Source of the DNA: Hydrogenophilales bacterium
GTDB lineage: Bacteria > Pseudomonadota > Gammaproteobacteria > Burkholderiales > Thiobacillaceae
Reading direction: 5' to 3'
DNA length: 64,000 bases
Assembly: GCA_016719465.1 (NCBI GenBank)
Contig: JADJYY010000011.1
Location: forward strand, 72,089 to 136,088
Below, piece after piece: positions 35,933 to 45,010 of the stretch. Both the position numbers and the translations under genes were made by a program. The notes below the pieces were generated by a model, which did no database searches, was not told the DNA's origin, and was given only the letters and a program-made list of their open reading frames with translations. Within the stretch, counting starts at the first letter, position 1, and each line of letters starts with the position of its first letter.

Positions 35933-36154
35933 TTACTTGGCGGGAGCGGGAGCCGGAGCAGCAGCGTCGGCCGGAGCGGGAGCCGGAGCAGCAGCGTCGG
36001 CCGGAGCGGCGGGAGCAGCGGCGTCGGCCGGAGCGGCGGGAGCGGGAGCCGGAGCGGCGACTTCAGGAGCGGGAGCGGGAGCGGCTTCTTCTTTCTTGCC
36101 ACAAGCGGACAGAGAAACGGCCAGCAGGGCGGCGAGCAGGACGGAATATTTCAT
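35933..36154 (-). CDS. small Ala/Pro-repeat lipoprotein
   Basis: A 73-residue protein with a lipoprotein signal peptide and lipobox (LSAC, Cys at about 18), then GKKEE and an almost pure Ala/Pro/Asp sequence with PADAAAPA repeats to the end. It should be a short extended tether anchored to a membrane, probably the outer one. The DNA encoding the repeats is tandemly repeated with a 30 bp unit, so copy number may vary between strains. A strong terminator follows. The function is unknown. Confidence 0.82.
   Translation of the reverse strand: MKYSVLLAALLAVSLSACGKKEEAAPAPAPEVAAPAPAPAAPADAAAPAAPADAAAPAPAPADAAAPAPAPAK
35947..36054. repeat. tandem repeat, about 30 bp unit, inside the small lipoprotein gene
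   Basis: Two exact 30 bp units occupy 35947-35976 and 35977-36006. A shortened 27 bp unit (36007-36033) and a partial one to 36054 follow. All units are multiples of three, so gain or loss would keep the reading frame. Confidence 0.9.
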
Positions 36155-36234
36155 TGAGGTGTTCCCTTACGAAGTTGATCAACATGTCGAAGAAATCAAT
36201 CGGCATGCGGGTAGCTTGCCGACCGATCGCGTAG

Positions 36235-36263
36235 ATTCTAGCAAAAAAATAAAAATCTGCTAC
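36235..36263 (-). promoter_or_regulatory. possible promoter of the small lipoprotein gene
   Basis: On the minus strand a TAGAAT box (36240-36235) lies about 80 bp before the lipoprotein start, downstream of a T-rich tract (36243-36255) that stands out in this GC-rich genome. The -35 hexamer is not convincing, so this rests on the -10-like box and the AT-rich upstream DNA. Confidence 0.35.
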
Positions 36264-36291
36264 ATGCGCGACGATTTATTGTTGAACCGCG

Positions 36292-37365
36292 TTATCTCAT
36301 GGACCAGCGATACGGGCTGGGGTCTATCGCCGGCACCCGATTCAGGATCAGATCGAGCAGTAGCTCGGCCGAGGCCGGCGCCATGGTGACGCCATATCGA
36401 TACTGGCCACTGTTGATGTAGAGATTGTCCAGCCTCGGATGGACCGAGATGGTCGGAATGTTGTCTGTCGAACCGGGGCGCAGTCCAGCCCACTGGCGGA
36501 CAAGGGACGCATTTCTCAGGGGTGGGAGGACGTCCAGGGCAAAGGCGAGCAATTCATCCCGCGCCGCCTGGGTTGTCGATTTGTCGAAGCCCGCATGTTC
36601 CAGGGTGCTGCCGGCGAGAATCAAGCCATCTTGACGGGGAACCAGGTATCGCCCCGCTTTGTAGAGGATGCAGGGCAGCAGGCCGGGCTTGGCCTGGAAC
36701 AGCAGGATTTGCCCTCTTACCGGCCGGATGTCCACGTCCCCGATGGTTCCGGAAAGTAGTTGCCGACTCCATGCCCCGGCGCTAATGACATAGCGATCCG
36801 CTATGAGTTTTCCCTTGCTGGTCTCCAGGGACCTGACGGTGTTTCCCTGGATATCCCACCGCGAGGCGTTAGTGTCCACCAGCAACCGCACCCCCGCCGC
36901 GAGACAGGCCTCGATCAAGGCCTTGGCCAATCGCGGATTGCGCACTTGGGCGATATCGGGTAACCAAAGCCCGTCGGGCCCCTTCCCGAGCAAGTTATCC
37001 AGCCAGGCCGGCGTCTCCTCGGCGCGCCAGGAATGCGTCCGACACCATGCCAGGGAGCGATCCCGGTCGGGGAGCGATAGCGCCAACATGCCGCAAGACC
37101 GGTATTCCGGATCAATCGCGCTGGATTGCCCGATCGCCTCGATCCATGCCGGCCAAAGGGCGCGCCCGCGCTCGCTCAGGACGTTCACCTCGCCGCCGTA
37201 ATCCCAGGGCATCAGCGGTGACAGAATGCCCGCCCCCGCCCAGGTCGATTCCCGGGCCGCCTCGCCACGCTCGACAATGCCGACGCGCAAGCCTTCCCGG
37301 GCAAGCAGCCAGGCGCTGAGCAGGCCGTTGATGCCGGCGCCGATGATCAGAGCATCGTAGTGCAT
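36292..37365 (-). CDS. thiO: glycine oxidase ThiO (thiamine biosynthesis)
   Basis: A FAD-dependent oxidase that converts glycine to the imine used to build the thiazole ring of thiamine. The 357-residue protein begins with an FAD-binding fold (IIGAGINGLLSAWLLAREG). It has the STWAGAGILSPLMPWDY motif of this family, RPVRGQILLF and the C-terminal QWAGLRPGSTDNIPTI plus INSGQYRYGVTMAP. The thiS and thiG genes are 26 kb away in this window, so thiO is not in their operon. Other DAO-family amine oxidases are possible, but the motifs favour ThiO. Confidence 0.87.
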   Translation of the reverse strand: MHYDALIIGAGINGLLSAWLLAREGLRVGIVERGEAARESTWAGAGILSPLMPWDYGGEVNVLSERGRALWPAWIEAIGQSSAIDPEYRSCGMLALSLPDRDRSLAWCRTHSWRAEETPAWLDNLLGKGPDGLWLPDIAQVRNPRLAKALIEACLAAGVRLLVDTNASRWDIQGNTVRSLETSKGKLIADRYVISAGAWSRQLLSGTIGDVDIRPVRGQILLFQAKPGLLPCILYKAGRYLVPRQDGLILAGSTLEHAGFDKSTTQAARDELLAFALDVLPPLRNASLVRQWAGLRPGSTDNIPTISVHPRLDNLYINSGQYRYGVTMAPASAELLLDLILNRVPAIDPSPYRWSMR

Positions 37366-37730
37366 GGGGGTGATTACGGGAGTGGTGTGAAAAGTGGGAG
37401 CGGAGGTATTTCAATCCCGGGTTGGGGATTCTCTCGCAAGTCATGCCTGAGCTTCTCGAAAAGCTGGATGGCATGATAAATCCGCCTCGGCAGTTTCTCG
37501 GGGTCCGGTTCTTGGCGAATGCGTTAGGCCATTCAGCTTCCTACGAATATATCTGGATGAGAGAAGGCGGGTGATGGCTCGCCTTCGCTTGCGGGAAGAA
37601 GGAAAGCCGGTTCATCGCGACTTGAAAAGCGCCATTCATCATTTCAAACCCCCCGCTTGTCCATCGGTTCCCCCTTGTTCTGAGGGCGGTGAATTATGAT
37701 GAACTCAAAGGTGGTACAGGAGGTGCGGAA
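37366..37730. other. intergenic region between thiO and the pilin operon
   Basis: About 365 bp without a gene. It holds the divergent promoters of thiO and the minor pilin operon. I looked for a sigma-54 box (GG-N10-GC), common before pilin genes, and found none convincing. A short inverted repeat AGCTT/AAGCT lies near 37450-37465. A perfect AGGAGGT at 37718-37724 marks the likely translation start of the first pilin gene. Confidence 0.5.
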
Positions 37731-38369
37731 GTGGTTTCGTTACTTGGACGAGCATACGGCGCTGGTTTCTGGCGGCACGAGGGTTCGACCCGGCGCGTCC
37801 ATATGTCAGGCTTCACGTTGATTGAATTGCTGGTGACCATCTCCATCCTGGCGATCCTGGCGGCCATCGCGGTACCCTCGTTCAACGAGTTCTTCGTACG
37901 TAACAAGGCGAGCGGTGTTACCAGTGAATTGATGTCATCTCTCAACCTGGCGCGCAGCGAGCCGTGCGGCGCGGCCAGACAGTTTCCGTTTGCAAGAGCA
38001 ACGACGGTGGGAGTTGTGGCGGTGCCCAGTGGGACAGTGGGTGGATCGTGTTCGTCAATGATGATGATGACAACCCGGCGGTGGTGGATGCCGGCGAGGC
38101 CATCCTGCAGGTGAAGCAGAATCTGCCCGTGGGGGTCACTGTGCGTCCGAACAACAACTTTACCAACTACATCACCTTTTCCCGCACCGGCCTGGCAAAT
38201 CAGATCGGCACCTTCGCCATTTGCGTTAACAGCGACGACCCGGGCGCGGGCCATTACCGTCATCCGCACCCGCGCCACCATTGCCACCGACAGTGATGGC
38301 AACGGCATCCCCGAAAAGAGCAGTGGGGAAGGCAATCTGGTCGATATCGTTTCTTGCGAGAACCCATGA
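37731..38369 (+). pseudogene. fimT: FimT/GspH-type minor pilin, two frameshifts
   Basis: A minor type IV pilin that would help prime pilus assembly. The AGGAGGT site at 37718-37724 favours the GTG start at 37731, giving a 27-residue leader before the cleavage site G-FTLIELLV; ATG 37803 is a shorter alternative. The protein runs in one frame to LARSE (37961), moves to a second frame for the family motif RRGQTVSVC and on to about 38243, then returns to the first frame for RAITVIRTRATIATDSDG and the TGA at 38367. A one-base loss and a one-base gain explain this. Its stop overlaps the pilV start as ATGA, so the operon layout is intact. It is either a decayed gene or carries two sequencing errors. 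Confidence 0.85.
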
Positions 38370-38821
38370 GAGCGAACATCCGCGCCATGAATGGGGCCAG
38401 CTTGATCGAGGTATTGGTCACCATGGTGATCGTGGCCATCGGCCTGCTGGGGTTGGCGGGACTGCAGGTCGCCAATTTCAGGAATGCCCAGGATGCCTAC
38501 TACCGGAGCCAGGCCACTTTTCTCGCGAATGACATCCTCGACCGCATGCGGGTGAATCGCGCGGCGGGTGCCGACTATGAGGTCGCGGTGGGCAGCGCGG
38601 TCGCGGCGGGCGCCAACGCCATCGCGGTGGCGGATGTCGCCGCCTGGAAAAATGCGCTGGCCAGCCAGTTGCCCGATGGCGAAGGCTCGTTGGCGGTGGC
38701 CGGCGATCTTGTCACCGTGCGGGTGGAATGGGACGACCGCCGTCCCGCCGCGGCCGCCGGGGATCCCTGTTATGTCGCCGGGACGCGTATGGCCTGTTTT
38801 GTTACCGAGGCGGGATTATGA
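38366..38821 (+). CDS. pilV: type IV pilus minor pilin PilV
   Basis: A 151-residue minor pilin. It carries a prepilin leader ending at Gly with NGASLIEVLVTMVIVAIGLLGLAG, the PilV pattern in which the usual Phe after the cleavage site is Ala, and the conserved Glu at +5 is present. The region QDAYYRSQATFLANDILDRMR is typical of PilV. The ATG at 38366 overlaps the stop of the fimT-like gene (ATGA), and its own stop overlaps the pilW start, so the cluster is translationally coupled. Confidence 0.92.
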   Translation: MRANIRAMNGASLIEVLVTMVIVAIGLLGLAGLQVANFRNAQDAYYRSQATFLANDILDRMRVNRAAGADYEVAVGSAVAAGANAIAVADVAAWKNALASQLPDGEGSLAVAGDLVTVRVEWDDRRPAAAAGDPCYVAGTRMACFVTEAGL

Positions 38822-39987
38822 GCATGCGCAAATTCAACCTGGGTTTTTCCATCATCGAGTTGATGATCGGACTGTCCATCGGCTTGGTGCTGGTGGCGGC
38901 CATGGTGGCGCTGTATTCGACCCAGGCGGCAAGTTACCGGCAGATCGAGGCCCTGGCCCGGATGCAGGAAAGCGCCCGCTATGCCTTTGAAATCATGGGC
39001 TATGACATCCGCATGGCGGGCAACTGGACCTGCTACGTTCCCGGTCAGGCCGTACCGGCCAATTATTCGCCGACGAACTACCTCAACAATCCCGCCAACA
39101 ACTGGTGGACCCATACCGCCCGGCCCCTGTTCGGGGTCGCGGAGACGGCCGATGGCAACGCGGCGGGGGATGCCGGTTTCCCCGCTGATTTCAGTGCTAA
39201 TGCCCTGCGCGGGGATACGGTCATGGTGCTGCGCGCCAGCCAGGATTCCCAGCACGTCGAAGTCGGTCCGGCCGCCAATTCTTATATCCTGGATGCGAAC
39301 GCAATACCGGTAAACCAGGTCATCGGCAGCAATTTCGCGGATGGCAGCTTGCTGGTCCTCACGGACTGTCGCTTCCAGAGCGCCGTGTTTCAGGCATCCG
39401 ATATCGGCGGCGCCATCGGTGGTTCCGACTATTCGATTCAGCATGGGTCAGGTGCGCCACCCACGCCGGGCAATTGCCAGAGTCACCTGAACGCGGGGGG
39501 CTCCTGCGCGGCGGTCGGTACCACCCAGGATGTGACCGGTGCCCGGGTCTATCCCCTGCTGGCGCACGCCTACTATCTGCGCAACAGCCCGCGCCGCTAC
39601 GCCAACAGTAACCTCAACATTCCGTCGCTCTATCGCCAGGCGCTCACGACATCCGGTGGCAATGCCAATACCACGGCGGAGGAACTGGTGGATGGCGTGA
39701 TCGACATGCAGGTGCGCTATGGTGTGGATACAAGCGTGAACCCCGATCGTCAGATCGACTCCTACCTGCCTGCCTCCCAAGTGGTCGGACCGGGGGTTCC
39801 CGGGGCCAATGAAGAGGAGCGTTGGCGGCGCGTGCTGGCGGTGCGGGTGACGCTGACCCTGGAATCCACCGAGAACAACCTCGCCACCGCCAACCAGCTT
39901 TACACCTATTTCAACGGCGCCAATGTCAACGACCGTCGTCTGCGCAGGCAGTACACGGCCACCTTCGGCATACGTGGTCGGCTATGA
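38818..39987 (+). CDS. pilW: type IV pilus minor pilin PilW
   Basis: A 389-residue protein of the minor pilin cluster. It begins MSMRKFNLGFSIIELMIG, with prepilin cleavage after Gly and Glu at +5. The QESARYAFEIMGYDIRMAG region after the helix is typical of PilW. The C-terminal part ends with VLAVRVTLTLEST and an RRQYTATFGIRGRL tail. The gene overlaps pilV at its start and pilX at its end (ATGA, 39984-39987). Confidence 0.92.
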   Translation: MSMRKFNLGFSIIELMIGLSIGLVLVAAMVALYSTQAASYRQIEALARMQESARYAFEIMGYDIRMAGNWTCYVPGQAVPANYSPTNYLNNPANNWWTHTARPLFGVAETADGNAAGDAGFPADFSANALRGDTVMVLRASQDSQHVEVGPAANSYILDANAIPVNQVIGSNFADGSLLVLTDCRFQSAVFQASDIGGAIGGSDYSIQHGSGAPPTPGNCQSHLNAGGSCAAVGTTQDVTGARVYPLLAHAYYLRNSPRRYANSNLNIPSLYRQALTTSGGNANTTAEELVDGVIDMQVRYGVDTSVNPDRQIDSYLPASQVVGPGVPGANEEERWRRVLAVRVTLTLESTENNLATANQLYTYFNGANVNDRRLRRQYTATFGIRGRL

Positions 39988-40001
39988 AGAGGGGACACAC
40001 C

Positions 40002-40613
40002 ATGCGCGTCCAGCTCTCCGCCCGTCATCAGGTCGGCAACACCCTGGTCATCGGTGTCATCCTGTTGCTATTGATCACCTTGCTGGTGATCGCCGCCGGG
40101 CGGGGGATCACCCTGCAGACCACCATGGCCGGCAACACCCGTGACCGGGATGTCGCTTTCCAGGCCGCAGAGTCGGCATTGCGCGCTGCGGAGTCGCAGA
40201 TTCCGGTATTTCACACAGCCTTCGCCGGCGCGGGTCTGATAACTTCGAATACGGCGGCGGAAATCGCCACCCGTTCCACGGCGGCCTACTGGACCAACCC
40301 GGCGGCTCCATCCGCCACCAGCTATGGCTGGTACAACGCCGACGGTTCGGTGAACAACGCCCGGTCGCTGAAAACCGCGACCGACGTGAACGGCGTGGAT
40401 CAGCAGCCCCGATACGTCCTGGAAAGACTTCCCGATGGCCCCATCGATACGCTGCATCCGGGCCCGGGGATCAAGTATGTCGAATGCGCGGTGGATCAGG
40501 TGCATTACCGCTACCGCGTGACCACCATCGCGACAGGCGCCTCGGCCGGTGCCAAGAAATCGGCGGATACCCGTGTCGTCCTGCAGGCCGAAATCCGCTA
40601 TTGCAGCAATTGA
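40002..40613 (+). CDS. pilX: type IV pilus minor pilin PilX
   Basis: A 203-residue PilX-type minor pilin. The start at 40002 has an AGAGGGG ribosome-binding site; an in-frame ATG at 39984, overlapping the pilW stop, would add six residues. The leader ends QVG and the hydrophobic helix is NTLVIGVILLLLITLLVIAA, without Glu at +5, as is common for PilX. RDVAFQAAESALRAAE follows, the usual PilX helix. In P. aeruginosa PilX helps anchor or display PilY1, which is encoded next. Confidence 0.9.
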   Translation: MRVQLSARHQVGNTLVIGVILLLLITLLVIAAGRGITLQTTMAGNTRDRDVAFQAAESALRAAESQIPVFHTAFAGAGLITSNTAAEIATRSTAAYWTNPAAPSATSYGWYNADGSVNNARSLKTATDVNGVDQQPRYVLERLPDGPIDTLHPGPGIKYVECAVDQVHYRYRVTTIATGASAGAKKSADTRVVLQAEIRYCSN

Positions 40614-40623
40614 GGAGCCCATC

Positions 40624-43600
40624 ATGAAACGCATTTCCTCAGTCATTTTACTTATCGGTATGGCGCTATTCGCCGGTCGGGTACTGGCTTTCACCGTCGC
40701 GGACAAGCCATTGTTCGTGACGGGCAACGTGGATCCCAACATCATCCTCACTCTGGATGATTCCACCAGTATGTTGCGCGGCTATGTCCCGGATGTGTGT
40801 AATGACCAACTGGGATACGCAGCCTGGGATTGCACCAACCTGGATCCGCGCTGGACCAAATCCGCCCATGGCAACGCCATGTATTACAACCCCAATGTGA
40901 CCTATAAGGCGCCCCGGGATGCGAATGGCAACGAGTTGACCACCTCATTTGCCGCAGCCTGGCGCAACGGGTTTTACCGACCTGCAATAGGCTACTTCAG
41001 CCAGAAGGTCAATTTATCCAATCAATATCGGGCGACCGCATCCCTATGGATGACAAGTTCGTACGACTGTACAGGATTGGGTGGCAGCAGTTCCAATGAA
41101 TGCTACATGGGGCACGCGAATCTAGGCGCCGATACCAATCTCGTCGGTGGCAACACCGGAGGAAGCGCGACCTTTTCGACCAATGATTTCGCCAATCACG
41201 ATGGCTCACAGGTTGGCAGTAATCCCGGCACCAATTTGATCAGCGTCTATGTCAATGGAACTCTTCAGGCGCGAGTAGGAGATACGGCCGCCAACTGTGC
41301 CAGTCGTCCAGGCGCAAACAATCAATTCACAACCTATATCAGCGGTGCCACCCTGCAGCTTTGCTTCCGGAATAACGTCACGATGAGAAACAAGACCATC
41401 GAGGTGCTATACAAGACCGGAAATGGCCCAATATACGCTCATGATGCGTCGGCACCCGCCTACTACTATGTTTTTGATGAGACCAACACCGGCTGTGTCG
41501 GCACGGCAGCGCAAAAGCGTGTCAGCAACGCGTGCTATGACCTCAAGATCGTGTCCGCTACCTCCGGCCCTGGCGGTACCGACGAGCGCCAGAACTTCGC
41601 CAACTGGTACTCCTTCTACCGCACACGTTACCTGGCCACCATCGCCGGGGCGTCCATCGCCTTCTCGGAAATTGATCCCTCGGCTCGCGTTGCCTGGCAG
41701 GCGCTCAACAGTTGCCGGGGAGCGGCGGATAGCCTGGTAACTAACGCTTGCGATGGCTGGGATGCCAGCTATGGCAGCAACCGCATCAATACCTTCAGTA
41801 ACGCGGCTCACCGCAATAATTTCTACGGTTGGCTCTTCAGGCTGAAAGCCAATGCCAGCACTCCCCTGCACGCAGCCATGGATCGGGCCGGCAAATATTT
41901 CTCGACCTCGGGCGAGAACAGCCCGTATGACAACGATTTCACCACCGCGAACTCAGGTGAATATACCTGCCGGCGCAATTTCCACATCCTCATGACCGAT
42001 GGCAAATGGAATTCCCAATCGGTATGGCCAGGAGACGTCGATTACCCGGGTAACAACACCACGTTGCCGGATGGTCAGGTCTATGACCCAAGCCAGGCCT
42101 ACGCGTGTATTTACCGTGATGGCACAGACCATACCCTCGCCGATCTGGCCTTCAAGTACTGGAGCACGGATCTGCGCTGCACCCCGGCGAACGTCGCATG
42201 TAACCTTGCCAACAAACTCACTCCGAGCATTTTTGAAGTGGATGCCAATGGGGATGGTTTGAAGGACAGTGACCAACAGGTTTACTGGAATCCCAAGAAC
42301 AATCCGGCCACGTGGCAGCACATGGTGAATTACACGGTGGGTCTGGGGCTGACGAGCCTTCTGACGGACTCCGGATTGAGCTGGACCGGCGACATGTACG
42401 AAGGCAGCTACCTCGCGATCCGCGATGGAGTAACAACCTGGCCAGCCGCGGGCAACGACGATAATGGCGCATCGGACTTGTGGCATGCGGCAATCAACAG
42501 CCGCGGCCGTTTCTACAGCGCGGAATCCCCCGACGATCTGGTCAACGCCTTCAGCGCGGTCATGGGGCAGGTCAAGAAGGCTACCCCATCCTCCGCCGCC
42601 CTGGCTGCCAACTCCACCAAGGCGGAAATCGGTACGCGTGTGTATCAGGCCAAGTTCGGAACCACCCAATGGAACGGACACCTGTATGCCTACGACGTAA
42701 ACCCCGCCAATGGCACGCTTTCGGACGCGGTGTGGAATGCGGCGAACATGATACCCGCCCATGGCGACAGGAATATTTACGCCTGGGACGGAAATGATGG
42801 AGTGGCCTTTCAGTGGGCCAATCTGACCGCTGATCAGATAGATGACTTGAACACGCTTAACGCAGCGGATGACGGCAAGGGTGCCCTGCGTCTGGCTTGG
42901 TTGCGTGGAGATCACGCGAATGAGACCCAGAATCCGGGTGGGGTTTTCAGAAGCCGGAAGATCGACCCCTGGGACAAAGACAAGCCTGCCGACCCTGATC
43001 ATTGGGTTCTGGGCGACATCATTTCCTCCGACCCCGCTTATGTCGGAGTTGGGTCGCAGGGCTACCATCTCCTGCCCAATGGCGCGGCGGGCCAATTGAG
43101 CTATGCCGGTTATGTTTCCACCCACAAGGCCAATCGCACCCCCGCCATCTATGTGGGGGCCAACGATGGCATGTTGCACGCGTTCCGGGTGACCGATGGG
43201 GTGGAGTTGTTTGCGGTCATACCCAATGCGGTCTTTCCGAATCTGAGCATGTTGACCGATCCCAATTACGACCACCGCTTCTTCGTCAACGGCTCGCCCG
43301 GAACTGGCGATGCCTACCTGAATAATGCGCTCTCCCACGCGTCCGGCTGGAATACCGTGGTGGCCACGGGGTTGGGGGCGGGGGGGAACTCGATCATCGC
43401 CGTGGACGCGACAAGCACGGACGTTACCTCGGCGGACCAGTTCATGTGGGAGTACACCGAGGCCGACATGGGCATGACCTACAGCCAGCCGCAAATCGTG
43501 CGCCTGAATGACGGCAATTGGGCAGCGGTATTCGGCAACGGCTACAAGACCAGTGATGGAGGTTCCTATCTGTACCTCGTGAATCTGGTGGATGGCACTC

Positions 43601-44550
43601 TCATCAGGAAGATCACGGCCAGCGCGGCGGTAGCCGGTACCGCCAATGGCCTGTCCACTCCCGTGCTGGTCGATGCCAACAGCGACATGATCATGGATTA
43701 TGCCTATGCGGGGGATTTACAAGGCAATCTCTGGAAATTCGACCTCAGTAACCCGAATTCGGCCAACTGGGGCGTGGCGAACGGAGGGACGGCCTTGTTC
43801 GTCGCGAAGGACCCCGCTGGAAACCGGCAGCCAATTACCGTGCAGCCGACCGCATCGAAGGAAACCAACGGTGGCTACTGGATATTCTTCGGTACGGGTA
43901 GATATATCGCGGATGAGGATGTGACACCGGCGGAAATGGCCAAGACTCAAACTTTCTATGGCATCTGGGACAACGGTGTGGCCGTGCCCGCCTATGCGAA
44001 CAGAACGGATGTACTGGTTGAGCAAACCATAGTAACCACTGCTGTCCTCGGTGGTTATGAGGTGCGGGCCACCTCCAATAATGCCGTGGTCCTGGGGGTC
44101 AATGTGCGGGGGTGGTTCATGGATTTGCCTGGAAGCGGCGAGCGCGTGGTCTCCAAGGCGGTATCTGTCGTCAGCAATGTGAATCCTGCGGAAAACAGGA
44201 TCGTATTCGTTACGATCCTGCCTTCAAGTGATCCATGTGATGCGGGTGGTTCCAGTTGGCTGATGGAGGTGTTGTTTACGGGCGGTCAACCGGCCACCCC
44301 CGTGTTTGATTTGAACAATGACGGTGTTTTCGATGACGCAGACAAGATTGTCGTGGATGGTAATGCTGTATCAGCTTCCGGCGTCAAGTCGAATGTCGGC
44401 ATCATGGCCACGCCAACCTGGCTCGACAAGGATAAGGATAAAGCATTCAAGCTGGTCCCGGGCACGTCGGGAGGGGTGATGACGATCACCAACAAGGGCA
44501 AGGGCGGAAGCGGAACGACGACACGCGTTTACTGGCAACAATTGTTGTGA
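40624..44550 (+). CDS. pilY1: type IV pilus tip-associated protein PilY1
   Basis: A 1308-residue protein thought to sit at the pilus tip and to act in assembly, adhesion and surface sensing. It has a signal peptide (cleavage near VLA-FT). A metal-site DxSxS motif at D45/S47/S49 suggests a von Willebrand factor A-like domain, though the intervening sequence is divergent. The C-terminal beta-propeller contains a calcium loop DxNxDxxxD at 1017-1025 (DANSDMIMD), the type required in P. aeruginosa PilY1, and a second Asp/Asn-rich loop (DLNNDGVFDDAD) at about 1229. It is preceded by a GAGG ribosome-binding site ten bases after pilX. Confidence 0.94.
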   Translation: MKRISSVILLIGMALFAGRVLAFTVADKPLFVTGNVDPNIILTLDDSTSMLRGYVPDVCNDQLGYAAWDCTNLDPRWTKSAHGNAMYYNPNVTYKAPRDANGNELTTSFAAAWRNGFYRPAIGYFSQKVNLSNQYRATASLWMTSSYDCTGLGGSSSNECYMGHANLGADTNLVGGNTGGSATFSTNDFANHDGSQVGSNPGTNLISVYVNGTLQARVGDTAANCASRPGANNQFTTYISGATLQLCFRNNVTMRNKTIEVLYKTGNGPIYAHDASAPAYYYVFDETNTGCVGTAAQKRVSNACYDLKIVSATSGPGGTDERQNFANWYSFYRTRYLATIAGASIAFSEIDPSARVAWQALNSCRGAADSLVTNACDGWDASYGSNRINTFSNAAHRNNFYGWLFRLKANASTPLHAAMDRAGKYFSTSGENSPYDNDFTTANSGEYTCRRNFHILMTDGKWNSQSVWPGDVDYPGNNTTLPDGQVYDPSQAYACIYRDGTDHTLADLAFKYWSTDLRCTPANVACNLANKLTPSIFEVDANGDGLKDSDQQVYWNPKNNPATWQHMVNYTVGLGLTSLLTDSGLSWTGDMYEGSYLAIRDGVTTWPAAGNDDNGASDLWHAAINSRGRFYSAESPDDLVNAFSAVMGQVKKATPSSAALAANSTKAEIGTRVYQAKFGTTQWNGHLYAYDVNPANGTLSDAVWNAANMIPAHGDRNIYAWDGNDGVAFQWANLTADQIDDLNTLNAADDGKGALRLAWLRGDHANETQNPGGVFRSRKIDPWDKDKPADPDHWVLGDIISSDPAYVGVGSQGYHLLPNGAAGQLSYAGYVSTHKANRTPAIYVGANDGMLHAFRVTDGVELFAVIPNAVFPNLSMLTDPNYDHRFFVNGSPGTGDAYLNNALSHASGWNTVVATGLGAGGNSIIAVDATSTDVTSADQFMWEYTEADMGMTYSQPQIVRLNDGNWAAVFGNGYKTSDGGSYLYLVNLVDGTLIRKITASAAVAGTANGLSTPVLVDANSDMIMDYAYAGDLQGNLWKFDLSNPNSANWGVANGGTALFVAKDPAGNRQPITVQPTASKETNGGYWIFFGTGRYIADEDVTPAEMAKTQTFYGIWDNGVAVPAYANRTDVLVEQTIVTTAVLGGYEVRATSNNAVVLGVNVRGWFMDLPGSGERVVSKAVSVVSNVNPAENRIVFVTILPSSDPCDAGGSSWLMEVLFTGGQPATPVFDLNNDGVFDDADKIVVDGNAVSASGVKSNVGIMATPTWLDKDKDKAFKLVPGTSGGVMTITNKGKGGSGTTTRVYWQQLL

Positions 44551-44557
44551 GGTCGAT

Positions 44558-45010
44558 ATGAAAAACCGCGATCGTGATGATGTTGGCATGGGTTACACGG
44601 AGGGCTTCACCCTTATCGAGTTGTTGGTAACGGTGGCGATACTGGGTATTCTCGCCGCCATCGCCATCCCTTCGTACCGGGAATATATTGCCCGTGCCAA
44701 TCGTGCCGAGGCCAAGTCCGCGCTCTTGGAGAATGCTCAGTTCATGGAACGCTATTTCATGTCCAATGGCTTCTATTCGACAGCCAAGAACAGTGGTGTC
44801 GCTCCGAATTTGCCGATCACCAGTCTGCCCCAATCAGGTGGCGCCCAGACCTATGGGATAGCCGCCGCAGTGGCCAATACCACCTTCACGCTGACCGCGA
44901 CGGCGATGAATTCGATGGCTGCGGACGATTGCGGAAACTTCACTCTGACGCACACCGGGGTGAAGGGAGCTAGTGGTGCGCTCGGTGCGGCGGAGTGCTG
45001 GAGTAGGTGA
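44558..45010 (+). CDS. pilE: type IV pilin PilE-like
   Basis: A 150-residue pilin in the minor pilin/PilY1 operon. Leader of 16 residues ending EG, then FTLIELLVTVAILGILAAIAIPSYREYI with Glu at +5. The pattern NRAEAKSALLENAQFMERYF is typical of PilE-class pilins in betaproteobacteria. Two Cys (DDCGNF and AAECW) near the C-terminus should form the D-region disulfide. It starts 7 bp after pilY1. It is followed by the unusual extreme-GC spacer. Confidence 0.92.
   Translation: MKNRDRDDVGMGYTEGFTLIELLVTVAILGILAAIAIPSYREYIARANRAEAKSALLENAQFMERYFMSNGFYSTAKNSGVAPNLPITSLPQSGGAQTYGIAAAVANTTFTLTATAMNSMAADDCGNFTLTHTGVKGASGALGAAECWSR

Noticed and set aside
37560..37590. Possible sigma-54 promoter (TGG...TTGC) before the pilin operon
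   Set aside because: The distance between the GG and GC elements is wrong for sigma-54.
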